A stretch of DNA of 11,908 nucleotides, taken from Baffinella frigidus (taxonomy: Eukaryota; Cryptophyceae; Cryptomonadales; Baffinellaceae). The stretch is taken from NCBI GenBank assembly GCA_026770585.1, contig MU646425.1:470175-482082 (forward strand). The letters run 5' to 3'. Below the pieces are notes generated by a model, which ran no database searches, had not been told where the DNA came from, and saw only the letters and a list, made by a program, of their open reading frames with translations. This document shows positions 1 through 6,534 of this stretch, one piece after another; the first letter of the stretch is position 1, and every line of letters starts with the position of its first letter. Position numbers and translations under genes: made by a program.

Positions 1-495
1 TTTCAGGTACCTTGTGCAGGAAAGACCCGTTTCCCGCTAAAAACTGGTGTTTTTCACTAAAAACTGCCAGTTTTATGGGTTGCCGAGCTTAAAAACTGAT
101 GGGTCGCCTTCACCTTGACTCGTCGGCCACACTAGGACTCCAACGGGAATTCCACGCGTTGGGAAGCCTAGTCTACACCAGCGGAGAGCGTTCCACCCTA
201 GGGGTGAAGCACCCGCCCGCGTTAGCCTCTGTCTTGCAAGGGACCGAAACCCCCGGGTACAACCCCAGCCCGCCATATTGCGGTGGGCTGCGACAAGAGG
301 TTCACATCCACTGGGAGACTGGAGACGGTTGCGTGCCCCCCCCGGTGGGGGGCCCGTCCCTGGCGAAGGGGGCTAGGCTACCGGGCGACGTCTCAGAGGC
401 CGGGAGGGCCCGCCAGTTGGGGGCTTGTCCCTAAGGAAAGGCCACCCCCCATGATGAAGAAGCTCCGCCACCTCCTCGTGCTCACATAACTCGAC
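1..495. other. Leader stretch without a recognisable gene
   Basis: No protein or RNA family is recognised here. The first 80 bases carry a short inverted repeat (AAAACTGG near 43-50 against CCAGTTTT near 67-74). From about 230 the sequence is GC-rich with small hairpins, for example CAGCCCGCC against GGTGGGCTG around 268-292. A plus frame at 99-434 (111 codons) and a short frame MMKKLRHLLVLT ending at 489 are open, but neither has composition or motifs that support coding. The end of the stretch abuts a plausible splice donor (GTGAGT at 496), so part of it could be an exon or 5' UTR. Confidence 0.4.
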
Positions 496-1046
496 GTGAG
501 TCCTTATACCCTGGACGATAAACCTTGCACCCTATACCCTAATCCTTCCCTCTGTCCCTCCCTTTCTCCCTCTTTCTTCTCCTCCGTTGCTCTCTTTCTC
601 TCTCTCTTCCTCGCCTTATGAGCCCCTCTCACACCCAGTCTGTCCCTGAACCCTGAACCCTCAACAGTAATGACTAAATCGTAAACCCAGACCCATACCC
701 TGAACCCTAAACCTGAACCCTAGATCCTAACAAAACCTCAAACCCCAAACCCTAAACCCTAAACCTGAACCCTCAACTCCAAACCCTGAACCGTCAAACC
801 CAATCTCTCAACCCTAAGCCCTACACCCTAAACCCTAAACCCTAAATCCTATACCCTAAACCCTAAACTCTAAACCCTAAACTCTAACCCCTAAACCCTT
901 ACCCCTAACCCCTAACCCCTAAACCCTAAACCCCATTTCTCTCTCTTACCCACTCTGTCCATAAACCCTAAAACTGGATCCTGAACAGTAATACCTGAAC
1001 CGTAAACCCTAACCCTGCTGTGTTTTCCTGTGATTCATTTCCCCAG
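496..1046 (+). other. Candidate intron made largely of telomere-like repeat
   Basis: The segment opens with GTGAGT, a good donor. It closes with a pyrimidine-rich run and CCCCAG followed by G, a good acceptor. The 551-base interior is almost entirely degenerate CCCTAAA/CCCTAAC repeat plus a C/T-rich stretch at about 540-610. CTAAC and CTAAA words match the branch-point consensus and are present many times. No coding exon is recognised on either side, so the intron call is inference from splice-site shape and from similar arrangements at 3454-3543 and 6535-6685. Confidence 0.35.
507..1015 (+). repeat. Degenerate interstitial telomere-like CCCTAAA tract
   Basis: Dozens of exact and near copies of CCCTAAA, CCCTGAA, CCCTAAC and CCCTCAA occur, densest at 700-1000. 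They are too degenerate for an active telomere end and have unique sequence on both sides, so this is an internal tract. The C-rich strand runs 5' to 3' on the given strand, the orientation expected if the chromosome end lies to the left. Confidence 0.85.
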
Positions 1047-1060
1047 GTCACGTGCCCAGC

Positions 1061-1165
1061 TATCCCTCAAGTGGCTAGGCGGTCAAATTTAACCGCCAAG
1101 AGGTCCTAGGCATGTCCTAGGGCCCAAAGGTAGGGCGTATGAGCCTACTGCCCACTCAAGGGATA
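1061..1165. repeat. Small fold-back repeat (about 105 bp)
   Basis: The ends are inverted copies: TATCCCTCAAGTGG at 1061-1074 against CCACTCAAGGGATA at 1152-1165, 12 of 14 paired. Inside lie a hairpin (GGCGGT 1078-1083, ACCGCC 1092-1097) and two CCTAGG words (1105-1110, 1116-1121). It resembles a decayed MITE. No target duplication is evident. Confidence 0.45.
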
Positions 1166-1258
1166 CGCCCGATCTGCCAACCCACAATGCGGGTATGGAT
1201 ACCCAATAAAACTCTCGCTCCAGCAGTGCTATGGAGGCCCTCACGCCTCTGTCCTGCG

Positions 1259-1457
1259 TCCTTTCCACGGAAAGTGGCCAGGATTACAGGGGTACCTCGC
1301 TCATAAGAAAGCGCCCCCCCCCCAGGACATCCATAGGGCCCTAGGCATAGGCCTACTGTAGGGCCCTAGGGGGCTGAGGTTTCTTATGAGCGAGGTACCC
1401 CTGTAGTCAACCAGGAGAACCGCGCGTGAATCTTACCTAATCATTCCGTGGAAAGGA
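1259..1457. repeat. 14-bp perfect inverted repeat flanking the first pogo-like MITE
   Basis: TCCTTTCCACGGAA at 1259-1272 is the exact reverse complement of 1444-1457. The 117-bp MITE sits between the arms, which suggests insertion into an older inverted-repeat element. The left arm is part of a local palindrome, CTTTCCACGGAAAG. Confidence 0.5.
1287..1403 (-). mobile_element. Pogo/Tigger-like MITE, copy 1 (117 bp, TA target duplication)
   Basis: Perfect 24-bp terminal inverted repeats (1287-1310 and 1380-1403) begin CAGGGGTACCTCGCTCATAA. The element is flanked by TA on both sides (1285-1286, 1404-1405), the Tc1/mariner-superfamily target. From memory the terminus resembles pogo/Tigger ends (CAGTGGAACCTCG type). 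The interior has CCTAGG-rich palindromes and no coding capacity, so it is non-autonomous. It has the same length as the copy at 9113-9229 and its interior matches that copy in reverse complement, hence the opposite strand assignment. Confidence 0.8.
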
Positions 1458-2190
1458 TTCGGTTCATGATGTCTACCAAGCACCACGCAAATAAATGGAC
1501 TCGCTCCTGCAGCGATGGCTCAGTCCTCCGTCACAGTGGTTCTCAGCTCCCTATGCATAGCCCTACTGTAGGACCCAAGGGCGGCGTGTGTTCTGAGAGA
1601 GACCTTTATTACTGCCAACACGGCCGCCATGCATGCACACCCGCAGAGGCGTGTCTGAGCAGGGACGCCGAGAGTGAGGTCGTACGACCACTTTCTAGCT
1701 CTGTCTCAGTCGGGTTGACGGAATATTATCCAGATATCCTGATTTGTTTTCCAAACCCGTCAACTTTGGAGTGAACAAGAACCCGGACTCTGCGGCCTCT
1801 CTCGGTCGGGAGGCTGGATGCGATCCGAAAAGAAGCAGGGCTGTCCTACAGAACCAGTTCCAGTGTCCGCCTATGGTGGGAGTTGAAAAAACCTAGAGGA
1901 CCTAAAGAGCCTGGACTCTGGGGCCTCTCTCGGTCGACCGAGTGGGCGTAAGAGAGAGAAAACCTCTTGATTGGAACGAGCATGAAGACACGACAGATGC
2001 TTTGGTGCTTTGGTGCTTTGTATTACACTCAGATCGAAGGCGACGCCCCCCTCACTTGAGGTGGGCGTCGCGTCAAGGAGATGGGAACAATCTACAGATG
2101 AGCTCCCCGATCCAACCCATTTGGGTCCGACCGACGTCAAGCTGCACCAGAGGCGTCCGGCCCGTTCCCGGATGGGGGCTTCCTTGGGGG
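1458..2190. other. Non-genic stretch with partial duplications
   Basis: No gene is supported. A plus frame at 1448-1774 (108 codons) runs across a repeat motif and shows no family features. A CCTACTGTAGG word lies at 1562-1572. The segment 1752-1790 resembles the reverse complement of about 7080-7125 (shared GTCAACTTTGGAG). A GCTTTGGT microrepeat with period 8 lies at 1999-2020. The two direct-repeat pairs that overlap this region are listed separately. Confidence 0.5.
1777..1937 (+). repeat. Direct repeat pair, about 33 bp, 128 bp apart
   Basis: 1777-1809 and 1905-1937 match at most positions and share GGCCTCTCTCGGTCG at their right ends. The second copy lies directly after one member of the longer repeat pair at 1829-1907 and 2245-2320, so the area grew by local duplication. 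Confidence 0.6.
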
Positions 2191-2320
2191 TCGCATTAAG
2201 CCCCCATCCTGGCCAGGGGATCGTATCAAGCCCCCATCCTGCAAGGATGCAGGGCTTTTCTGCAGGATAAGTTCCAGTGTCTGCCGTGGTGGGAGCCCGA
2301 ACAACCTAAAGGACCTAAAG
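1829..2320 (+). repeat. Diverged direct duplication of about 75 bp (1829-1907 and 2245-2320)
   Basis: Both copies contain GCAGGGCT, then GTTCCAGTGTC, then GGTGGGAG, then AACCTA, then GGACCTAAAG in the same order and spacing. The second copy overlaps the end of the small minus-strand Cys-rich frame. It also follows a 30-bp direct repeat (2191-2220, 2221-2250) built on AAGCCCCCATCCTG, whose reverse complement GATGGGGGCTT occurs at 2171-2181. Confidence 0.6.
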
Positions 2321-2402
2321 GAATGCAGCGAGGACGGCAACGCGCTTGGGATTGGATCGGTTCTCCATGAGCTCTTGCACACGCCCCTCGCTCTTCAGCA
2401 CC
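2315..2402 (-). pseudogene. Out-of-frame continuation of the small Cys-rich gene
   Basis: After the TGA at 2403 the next frame reads on as EVLKSEGR, VQELMENR and SNPKRVAV before a TAG at 2315-2317. The span 2315-2561 is 247 bases, one more than a multiple of three, as expected for a single-base insertion in an 81-codon frame. The TGG-TGAGG junction also looks like a splice donor (G then GTGAGG), so an intron is an alternative, but no matching acceptor was identified. Confidence 0.4.
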
Positions 2403-2561
2403 TCACCAGGATCCGATCCTGCCGCCTGCACTTTTCAGCATTTCCTTGTACTGCTCGGACGCCGCGTTCTGGCATTCAACCCCGCAGAACCAGGACTGCC
2501 TGAAGGGGCATGCGTACGTGAACGTCACACGCTGATTCCCGCAGTACGAGCAAGGCGCCAT
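2403..2561 (-). CDS. Small Cys-rich protein, putative zinc-binding (52 aa, probably frameshifted)
   Basis: The frame starts at an ATG (2561-2559) and reads MAPCSYCGNQ, then FRQSWFCGVECQ, ending in TGA at 2403-2405. Cysteines sit at 4, 7, 18, 26 and 30, giving CxxC, C and CxxxC, the spacing of a small zinc knuckle. FCGVEC followed by a basic/acidic helix (QYKEMLKS) recalls MYND or HIT-type fingers, but one expected Cys pair is incomplete, so no family is assigned. One base out of frame, the strand stays open from about residue 45 to a TAG at 2315-2317. That stretch reads SDPGEVLKSEGRVQ, then LMENRSNPKRVAV, which is convincingly protein-like. A single-base indel (sequencing error or real mutation) would join them into about 81 residues. 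EMLKSAGG and EVLKSEGR look like an internal duplication. The start codon lies 19 bases from the palindrome at 2580-2651. Confidence 0.5.
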   Translation of the reverse strand: MAPCSYCGNQRVTFTYACPFRQSWFCGVECQNAASEQYKEMLKSAGGRIGSW

Positions 2562-2579
2562 CGTTGGTGACCTGGCAGG

Positions 2580-2651
2580 CTTTTGAGGTCGTCAAGGAAA
2601 AAAGCGATTCTATTGAATTGGAATCGCTTTTTTCCTTGACGACCTCAAAAG
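2580..2651. repeat. 72-bp palindrome with 31-bp perfect arms
   Basis: 2580-2610 and 2621-2651 are exact reverse complements around the 10-base loop TATTGAATTG. Outside the perfect arms a weaker symmetry continues: CCATCGTTGGTG near 2558-2569 against CACCAACAATGG near 2679-2690. The full inverted repeat therefore spans about 2558-2690 and ends at an ATGG on each side. It lies between two divergent coding candidates. It could be a fold-back insertion or an inverted duplication of a 5' region. Confidence 0.85.
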
Positions 2652-2913
2652 GACCAAAAGCCTTGCAGGTATCCTTTACACCAACAATGGAAATTTTGAC
2701 CGGTACATAATGGGACTCGCGTCCTGGAATGTACTTGCGGGGAGCCAGACGGGAACAGACGGTACAGAGCCGCGACCCCGACCCGGACTGCCAATCAGCA
2801 CTGGCCTGTGCGAGGTCCTTCAGGGGAGCCTCCCTGGGCTCCTCGTTTCCTCGCCTCGCGCGCACCTCCCAGCCCCCGTTCTTCCGCGCCCAGTTAAGGC
2901 TCGTTGGGACAGG

Positions 2914-3586
2914 ATGCGTGCCGCCCTCCTCTGGGCGCTGGTCATCCTCCTCGGGAGCGTCGCGGCGGGAGCAGAGGACATGTACTGCTGCAGACGGTGC
3001 GGGTGGGGTGTGAAGAAGGGAGGGCGGTTCGCCACCTTTCTGAAACACGTCCGGTCCCACCACGACGTGGACGTCACCAGGGGCAAGGGGGGTCTTGGCG
3101 ACGAGCACTTCTGCTACTGCAACCAATGCCCGCGCAGCTGGAGCAAGGGCGAAGCGGATCTCACCCGACGAGACAGGCGCTTCTGCTCCTGCGACGAATG
3201 CCCGCGAAGCTGGGGAATCCACGGAAAGCGCTTGCGCTCCCCGAAAGCCCTGCTGCACCACTTGGAGAAAATTCACGGCGTGCATGGAGCTGCATGGGAC
3301 GTTTCGTGCAGGTTCCACCCCCCACCCCCTCTCCTCTCACTCTCTCTCTCGCGCGCTCTCTCTCTCTCTCTCTCTCACTCACCGGTAGAGGATGCAGGAT
3401 GGAGAGCTGCAATGCGCAGGCGAGCCCCCCCTAAGCCCTGCCGGGACGACGACGTGAGCCCTAACCCCTAAACCCCTATACCCTCAACCACAACCTCATT
3501 TCCTCCATGCTCTAAACCCCCTATCCCTGTGCTCTACCCGCAGGGACGACGTGAGCGACATCATGGAGCCACCCTCCCTGGGCTAG
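2914..3586 (+). CDS. Secreted or membrane-targeted Cys/His zinc-finger-like protein (three-exon model)
   Basis: The ATG at 2914 gives MRAALLWALVILLGSVAAG, a classic signal peptide or anchor (hydrophobic about 3-18, likely cleavage after AGA). The same frame is open from 2710, but the upstream part lacks protein character. The first finger-like unit is C26-x2-C29 with H45-x3-H49. Two copies of a CPRSW module follow: FCYCNQCPRSW at 66-76 and FCSCDECPRSW at 90-100. Only the second copy is completed by histidines (C93-x2-C96, then H116-x4-H121), as in C2H2 fingers. The proposed exons are 2914-3311, 3391-3453 and 3544-3586. Together they make 504 bases (167 residues plus TAG) with compatible phases. 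Intron 1 is CT-rich and intron 2 is telomere-like. Without splicing the frame would run into low-complexity LSLSLS and stop at 3471. A signal peptide before C2H2-like fingers is unusual. The function is unknown. Confidence 0.55.
3312..3390 (+). other. Candidate intron 1, CT-microsatellite rich
   Basis: The segment starts with GTTCC directly after GCAG and ends in AG after a long pyrimidine tract, (CT)n from about 3334 to 3378. Competing AG acceptors lie at 3387-3388, 3389-3390 and 3396-3397. The one at 3390 keeps the downstream frame open into exon 3. The donor is weak, so the boundaries are tentative. Confidence 0.4.
3454..3543 (+). other. Candidate intron 2, telomere-like
   Basis: The donor GTGAGC follows GACGAC and the acceptor CCCGCAG precedes GGACGAC. 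The 90-base interior is CCCTAACCCCTAAACCCC-like with several CTAAC/CTAAA branch-point matches. The bases GGGACGACG are repeated around both splice sites, so the exact join is ambiguous by a few bases. Confidence 0.5.
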
Positions 3587-3791
3587 CCACACAGCGGGCT
3601 ACAAAGGGATTTTCGGCCCAAATCGGGCCACCTTTCCGTTACCTTACCCGTAGGAACCCCCCTATGTCGAGCCGCCTACCATGGGCTAGAGTGCCCTTTG
3701 TACACGTCATGAGACTCTAGGGGAATGGTTCGTACACATAAAAGTCTCTTTCGCTCAGCAGGACCGACGAGAGCCGCCTTCCCTGGGCTAG
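3544..3791 (+). repeat. Three tandem copies of the terminal exon (period about 103 bp)
   Basis: 3544-3586, 3654-3689 and 3762-3791 each begin right after an AG acceptor-like site (CCCGCAG, CCCGTAG, TCAGCAG). Each contains GAGCC(A/G)CC and ends in a GGGCTAG stop word (ending at 3586, 3689 and 3791). The intervening sequence has diverged. The pattern is what exon duplication would leave, possibly offering alternative 3' ends for the upstream gene. Transcription of copies 2 and 3 is inference. Confidence 0.5.
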
Positions 3792-3840
3792 AGTGTCTGA
3801 GCACCACCAACCACCAGAAGAGAACCAAATCGAAAAGGTG

Positions 3841-3995
3841 TATGTTACGGGTGGGGGTTGCGATCTTGTCCTCAAATCCATTCGTAAGATAGCATAAAAC
3901 TTTAGATGGACGTCACCTCAGAATGATCGCGATTTTTTCGATTTTCTCGAAGCCCCCGACCCGAAGTGAATTCCGCGCTAAGCCGGAATCTACAA
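3841..3995 (+). repeat. Diverged copy of the 223-bp inverted-repeat element, left end missing
   Basis: It matches 8469-8605 in order: TATGTTACGGGTGG, then TAAGATAGCA, then an AT-rich run, then ATTCCGCGC, then TCTACAATA. The left terminus (GTAGAAATGGGC type) is absent, so this looks like a truncated or heavily decayed relative. Confidence 0.5.
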
Positions 3996-4094
3996 TATAC
4001 GAAAAGCGTGTAGGTACATGACCAATGTGCTGACTTTTGGCGTGTTTCCTGGGCAACAATCCAATAATTGACTCATGAATCTGTTCGCATGGAT

Positions 4095-4131
4095 AGCCTC
4101 GGACCACCCGAGCCTCGGGTGGTCCGAGGCT
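4095..4131. repeat. 37-bp near-perfect palindrome
   Basis: Arms 4095-4112 and 4114-4131 (AGCCTCGGACCACCCGAG and its exact complement) are separated by a single C. A shorter hairpin, CGTTCC against GGAACG, follows at 4133-4146. No T-run follows, and in a eukaryote a bacterial-type terminator is not expected. The role is unknown. Confidence 0.8.
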
Positions 4132-4147
4132 CCGTTCCCCGGAACGA

Positions 4148-4597
4148 TCAACGGATGGCAAAAAAACGGCGGCCGGAGCGCTCGCGAAGCGGCTCACTGG
4201 GGTTGACAAAAAAGACGGGAACGTAGGTGCCGACAGTACACGGTTGGGGGATTGTCTTATTTTCGGAGATCTTCTGTATGGACATGAACAACAGGGTGGC
4301 TTGGCCCCACTCGCACGCCTCAATCCACCTCAGGCCAACATGGAGCATAAATGAGAGACTCACCCACGCCGAAACATCCAGTCGTTGCAACTTTATTGAG
4401 CTTGTCACTGTCTCACATCGCCGCGCGCTGCGCAGCAATACTGAGAAAAGCAGCGCCCGAACCCTGACCCTAGTGGCTGCAAGCGTTCGCCGCTCAGACT
4501 TTGCGCTTGATTGTAAACCGAGCTCGTTATGACGCGCCACTTGCCAACCCCGCAACCTGCTCCACGCGCGATCCGACGAGATGTCATATCGAAACAT
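4148..4597 (-). CDS. Hypothetical frame, doubtful (149 aa)
   Basis: The frame opens at an ATG a few bases after the decayed zinc-finger gene on the same strand and ends in TGA. It has a hydrophobic stretch (RALLFSVLL near 47-55) and mixed composition, but no recognised domain. A frame of this length is expected about once by chance in a window this size. It could be downstream exon material of the zinc-finger locus, or noise. Confidence 0.15.
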   Translation of the reverse strand: MFRYDISSDRAWSRLRGWQVARHNELGLQSSAKSERRTLAATRVRVRALLFSVLLRSARRCETVTSSIKLQRLDVSAWVSLSFMLHVGLRWIEACEWGQATLLFMSIQKISENKTIPQPCTVGTYVPVFFVNPSEPLRERSGRRFFAIR

Positions 4598-4955
4598 TTT
4601 TAATCTGAAGATCCGCGAGGTCCTTCCTGCAGTGCCTGGTGAGGTTGCTGCAGTCCGAGAAGTTTCCGCACTATGTGCACTCGTACGGGCGGTCGCCGGA
4701 GTGCGTCCGCGTGCGCTTGGTCAGGGTGTCGGACTGCGAGAAGGCCTTGCCGCACGTCGCGCACTCGCAGTACTTGTGGCGACCCGCTCTCATCCTCCCC
4801 GAGCGCCTCCTCGTCAGGAGACTCTTGCCGGCGGCGCTTGCTCCCGAACGGCCTTGGACTTGTGGCTCGTTTTTTGCTCGTGATGAAGCTGACGCACCGC
4901 CTGACCGGAACCAAGGCGAACCGCCTTCAGCAGTCGAAGTAGTCGAAGTAGTCAT
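4584..4955 (-). pseudogene. C2H2 zinc-finger gene, decayed
   Basis: The frame starts at [12 protein letters not shown] (ATG 4955-4953) and runs 94 codons to an in-frame TAG at 4671-4673. A low-complexity Ser/Arg-rich N-terminus leads to a C2H2 finger at residues 63-85: [17 protein letters not shown], then RTRTH. The linker [10 protein letters not shown] is the classical inter-finger type. Two faults are visible. The first zinc-binding His is Arg (CGC where CAC is expected). The TAG stands exactly where the next finger's Glu codon would be. Beyond the stop the frame still encodes CGNFSDCSNLTRH, but with one residue missing and the last His changed, and it then runs to a TGA at 4584-4586. The start is supported by a paralogous first exon at 5241-5306. 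A short functional protein ending at 4671 remains possible. Confidence 0.6.
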
Positions 4956-5109
4956 GATCAAAAGAAAGGAGCAAAGCAGAGCAACACATTCCGCGCATAC
5001 ACCCCATCCCCTGTCTAACCCCCATAGTGTCCCACGAGCAACCCCGTGGGAGCACATAACCAGTGGGACCCCCCTACTCTCACCTCGGCAGACCCTCATT
5101 ATCAGGGCC

Positions 5110-5136
5110 TATGGAGCTTATGGAGCTTATGGAGCT
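5110..5136 (+). repeat. Three tandem copies of TATGGAGCT
   Basis: Perfect 9-bp period repeated three times. It lies just upstream, in minus-strand terms, of the first duplicated zinc-finger 5' region. Confidence 0.9.
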
Positions 5137-5240
5137 TTAATGAACGTTGTACAGCAGCACGCACGTTTCTATGTCCGGTGGACGGAAACGCGGCGGTGAG
5201 CACAGCCGCGGGAGCCGACGAGCTAGTAGAGATTCCTTAC

Positions 5241-5306
5241 ATACGCAGACCGTCCGTTCGGGAACCATGGCGCACCCCCTTCATCTTTCGTCGTCGTCGT
5301 CGTCAT
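5241..5306 (-). CDS. Orphan first exon, paralogue of the zinc-finger gene start
   Basis: The ATG at 5306-5304 gives MTTTTTKDEGGAPWFPNGR and 22 codons up to a good donor GTAAGG (5240-5235). Unspliced, it stops at TAG 5223 after 27 codons. The Thr run comes from an ACG microsatellite. EGGAPWF matches EGGSPWF in the neighbouring copy. No zinc-finger exon follows downstream on this strand before the other copy begins, so it may be an isolated duplicate or splice into distant sequence. Confidence 0.35.
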
Positions 5307-5444
5307 GATCATAAGGAACAGAACAAGACAGGCCGTGCGCACAGCCCATCTCCTGTCTGCCCCACCCACGTCCCACAAGCAGCCCCTCACGGGGTATGCG
5401 TGGGACCCCTCTACTATCACTCCGGTAGCTACCCCCACACTCCT

Positions 5445-5875
5445 CTAATTGGGCCAGTGGAGGGGCTCCGCAAGTGACGCCCAGGCCTCGCAAGAGGCCA
5501 AAGACTCCTCATCCTCCCAAGGGCAACCTGAGCGAGACCCACGCTCCGCATCAGGGCGGCACCTTGGCGACCAACGCTGAGGGGCCCGGGTGGGGCCCCA
5601 CAGTGGGGGTGGTGCGCGTGGCCGCATAGGCCACGTCACCCTGAATTTTTCAATGTTGTTGCGAAACTAGTCAAAAATCCAGGTGGGGTATTCCAGGTGC
5701 GTTCTTGGAGCCATTGGTGCGTTATTGGAGCCGTTTTTGCGGTCGTGTGTCCACTTTTGGCTGAATCACCAAGACATTGACTTTTGAAATACAACCCCCG
5801 AGAGGTCCTGTGGACCTTTTTCTGGAGGGGAAGTTCAGCTTGCTCGAGGAGATCCTCTGAACCCCTGCAGTAGGG
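5445..5875. other. Gene-poor stretch with hairpins and a 20-bp tandem pair
   Basis: No gene is supported. Visible items are a hairpin CGTGGCC/GGCCACG at 5617-5635, a direct pair GGTGCGTT(C/A)TTGGAGCC at 5696-5712 and 5716-5732, and an AGGTCC/GGACCT hairpin near 5804-5818. A minus frame at 5636-5974 (112 codons) crosses these repeats and shows no family features. Confidence 0.4.
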
Positions 5876-6072
5876 GGTTAACGTGGAGCAGCTGGAGCAA
5901 GCCGCCCCAACCTTTCCCGCGCCGATTGGACAAGCAAGCTGGGACGTTTCGAATCGCCCCCGCAGGGTGGGCACGCTCTTCCCCTCCGGGGATCTGGCTG
6001 GGGACCTGGGGGATCATGAGCCCTCTTCATGTGGCGGGAAGGGGCAAGGCAGCTCCGGGAAGAAGAAACGCG

Positions 6073-6369
6073 ATGGTGTGGCGAGTGGAGGCCTCTGCAG
6101 TGGGCAGGCTGCTCCTCGCCGCAGCCTTCACGTCCATACTCGCCGCAGATTCCCACAGTCCTTCCCACACTTCCCCGCTCCCGCAATTCTCCACCCAGCG
6201 AGGATGCTGCAGCCACGAACAAGCAGCGCCCGCTCATCCGCGAACGAGCAGCTCCTGCGGCCGGGCGCCGCGATCGGTTCGAGAGGGCGTGCTGGCGCTG
6301 CGAGGAGGCAGGTTCGAGGATCTACTCAGAGCCCTAATTAAGCTTTGTCCAACTCCTGTGAACAAATAG
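6073..6369 (+). CDS. Possible small secreted protein (98 aa)
   Basis: The chosen ATG (6073) gives a basic start followed by a hydrophobic core (LLLAAAFTSILAADS, about 13-27) resembling a signal peptide. After it comes a Ser/Pro/His-rich region, then RGGRFEDLLRALIKL. Local GC is raised over 5880-6310, consistent with coding. The frame is open from 5926, but the upstream part is unconvincing. The last 13 codons lie in sequence repeated at 8023-8075, so the true 3' end may instead be a splice at about 6310 (GGCAG then GTTCGA). No family is recognised. The opposite strand is also open over 119 codons. Confidence 0.3.
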   Translation: MVWRVEASAVGRLLLAAAFTSILAADSHSPSHTSPLPQFSTQRGCCSHEQAAPAHPRTSSSCGRAPRSVREGVLALRGGRFEDLLRALIKLCPTPVNK

Positions 6370-6375
6370 GGATCC
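6331..6375 (+). repeat. Partial copy of a repeat shared with 8023-8068
   Basis: GCCCTAATTAA, GTCCAACTC, GAACAAATAGGGA and the following T-rich run occur in the same order at both places with about 80 percent identity by eye. At 8023 the sequence lies inside the 154-bp MITE-like element, so 6331-6375 is probably a fragment of a related element without recognisable ends. Confidence 0.6.
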
Positions 6376-6534
6376 ATTTTCTCACCTGCGAACGTGTAGT
6401 GTGTGAGAGAACTCCAGATCCTTGTAGCACCAAAAACCCCGCAGGGGGTCTTAGCATGCGGTCATGCTGGTCTTGTAATCAACGAATTCTCACTCGCACG
6501 TCGTGACCCTCCTGACATCGTTTAGCATCACATT

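Larger units (their letters stand above)
4915..5440 (-). repeat. Diverged duplication of a zinc-finger gene 5' end (4915-5100 and 5260-5440)
   Basis: On the minus strand both copies read, in order, a GGGTCCCAC word, CGTGGGAC, a GACAGG(A/G)GATGGG word, then GATCATGAC at the start codon, then codons for EGG(S/A)PWF. Similarity covers about 130 bases upstream of the ATG as well as the first 17 or so codons, so promoter or 5' UTR was duplicated with the exon. Codon third positions differ in the shared coding part (GGC/GGG, CCT/CCA), as expected for formerly selected sequence. Confidence 0.65.

Noticed and set aside
507-1015. True chromosome end
   Set aside because: Repeats are degenerate and followed and preceded by unique sequence, so the tract is internal.
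1448-1774. 108-codon plus-strand frame
   Set aside because: It crosses a dispersed palindromic motif and has no domain, signal peptide or coding-like composition.
4095-4131. Rho-independent terminator
   Set aside because: No U-run follows and the context is eukaryotic.
5636-5974. 112-codon minus-strand frame with several Cys
   Set aside because: It overlaps a tandem repeat and hairpins. The cysteines do not form a recognisable motif.
5878-6237. 119-codon minus-strand frame
   Set aside because: It lies opposite a signal-peptide-bearing plus frame in a GC-rich patch where shadow frames are expected.
6270-6330. tRNA-like GGTTCGA words at 6274 and 6311
   Set aside because: No cloverleaf could be built around either.
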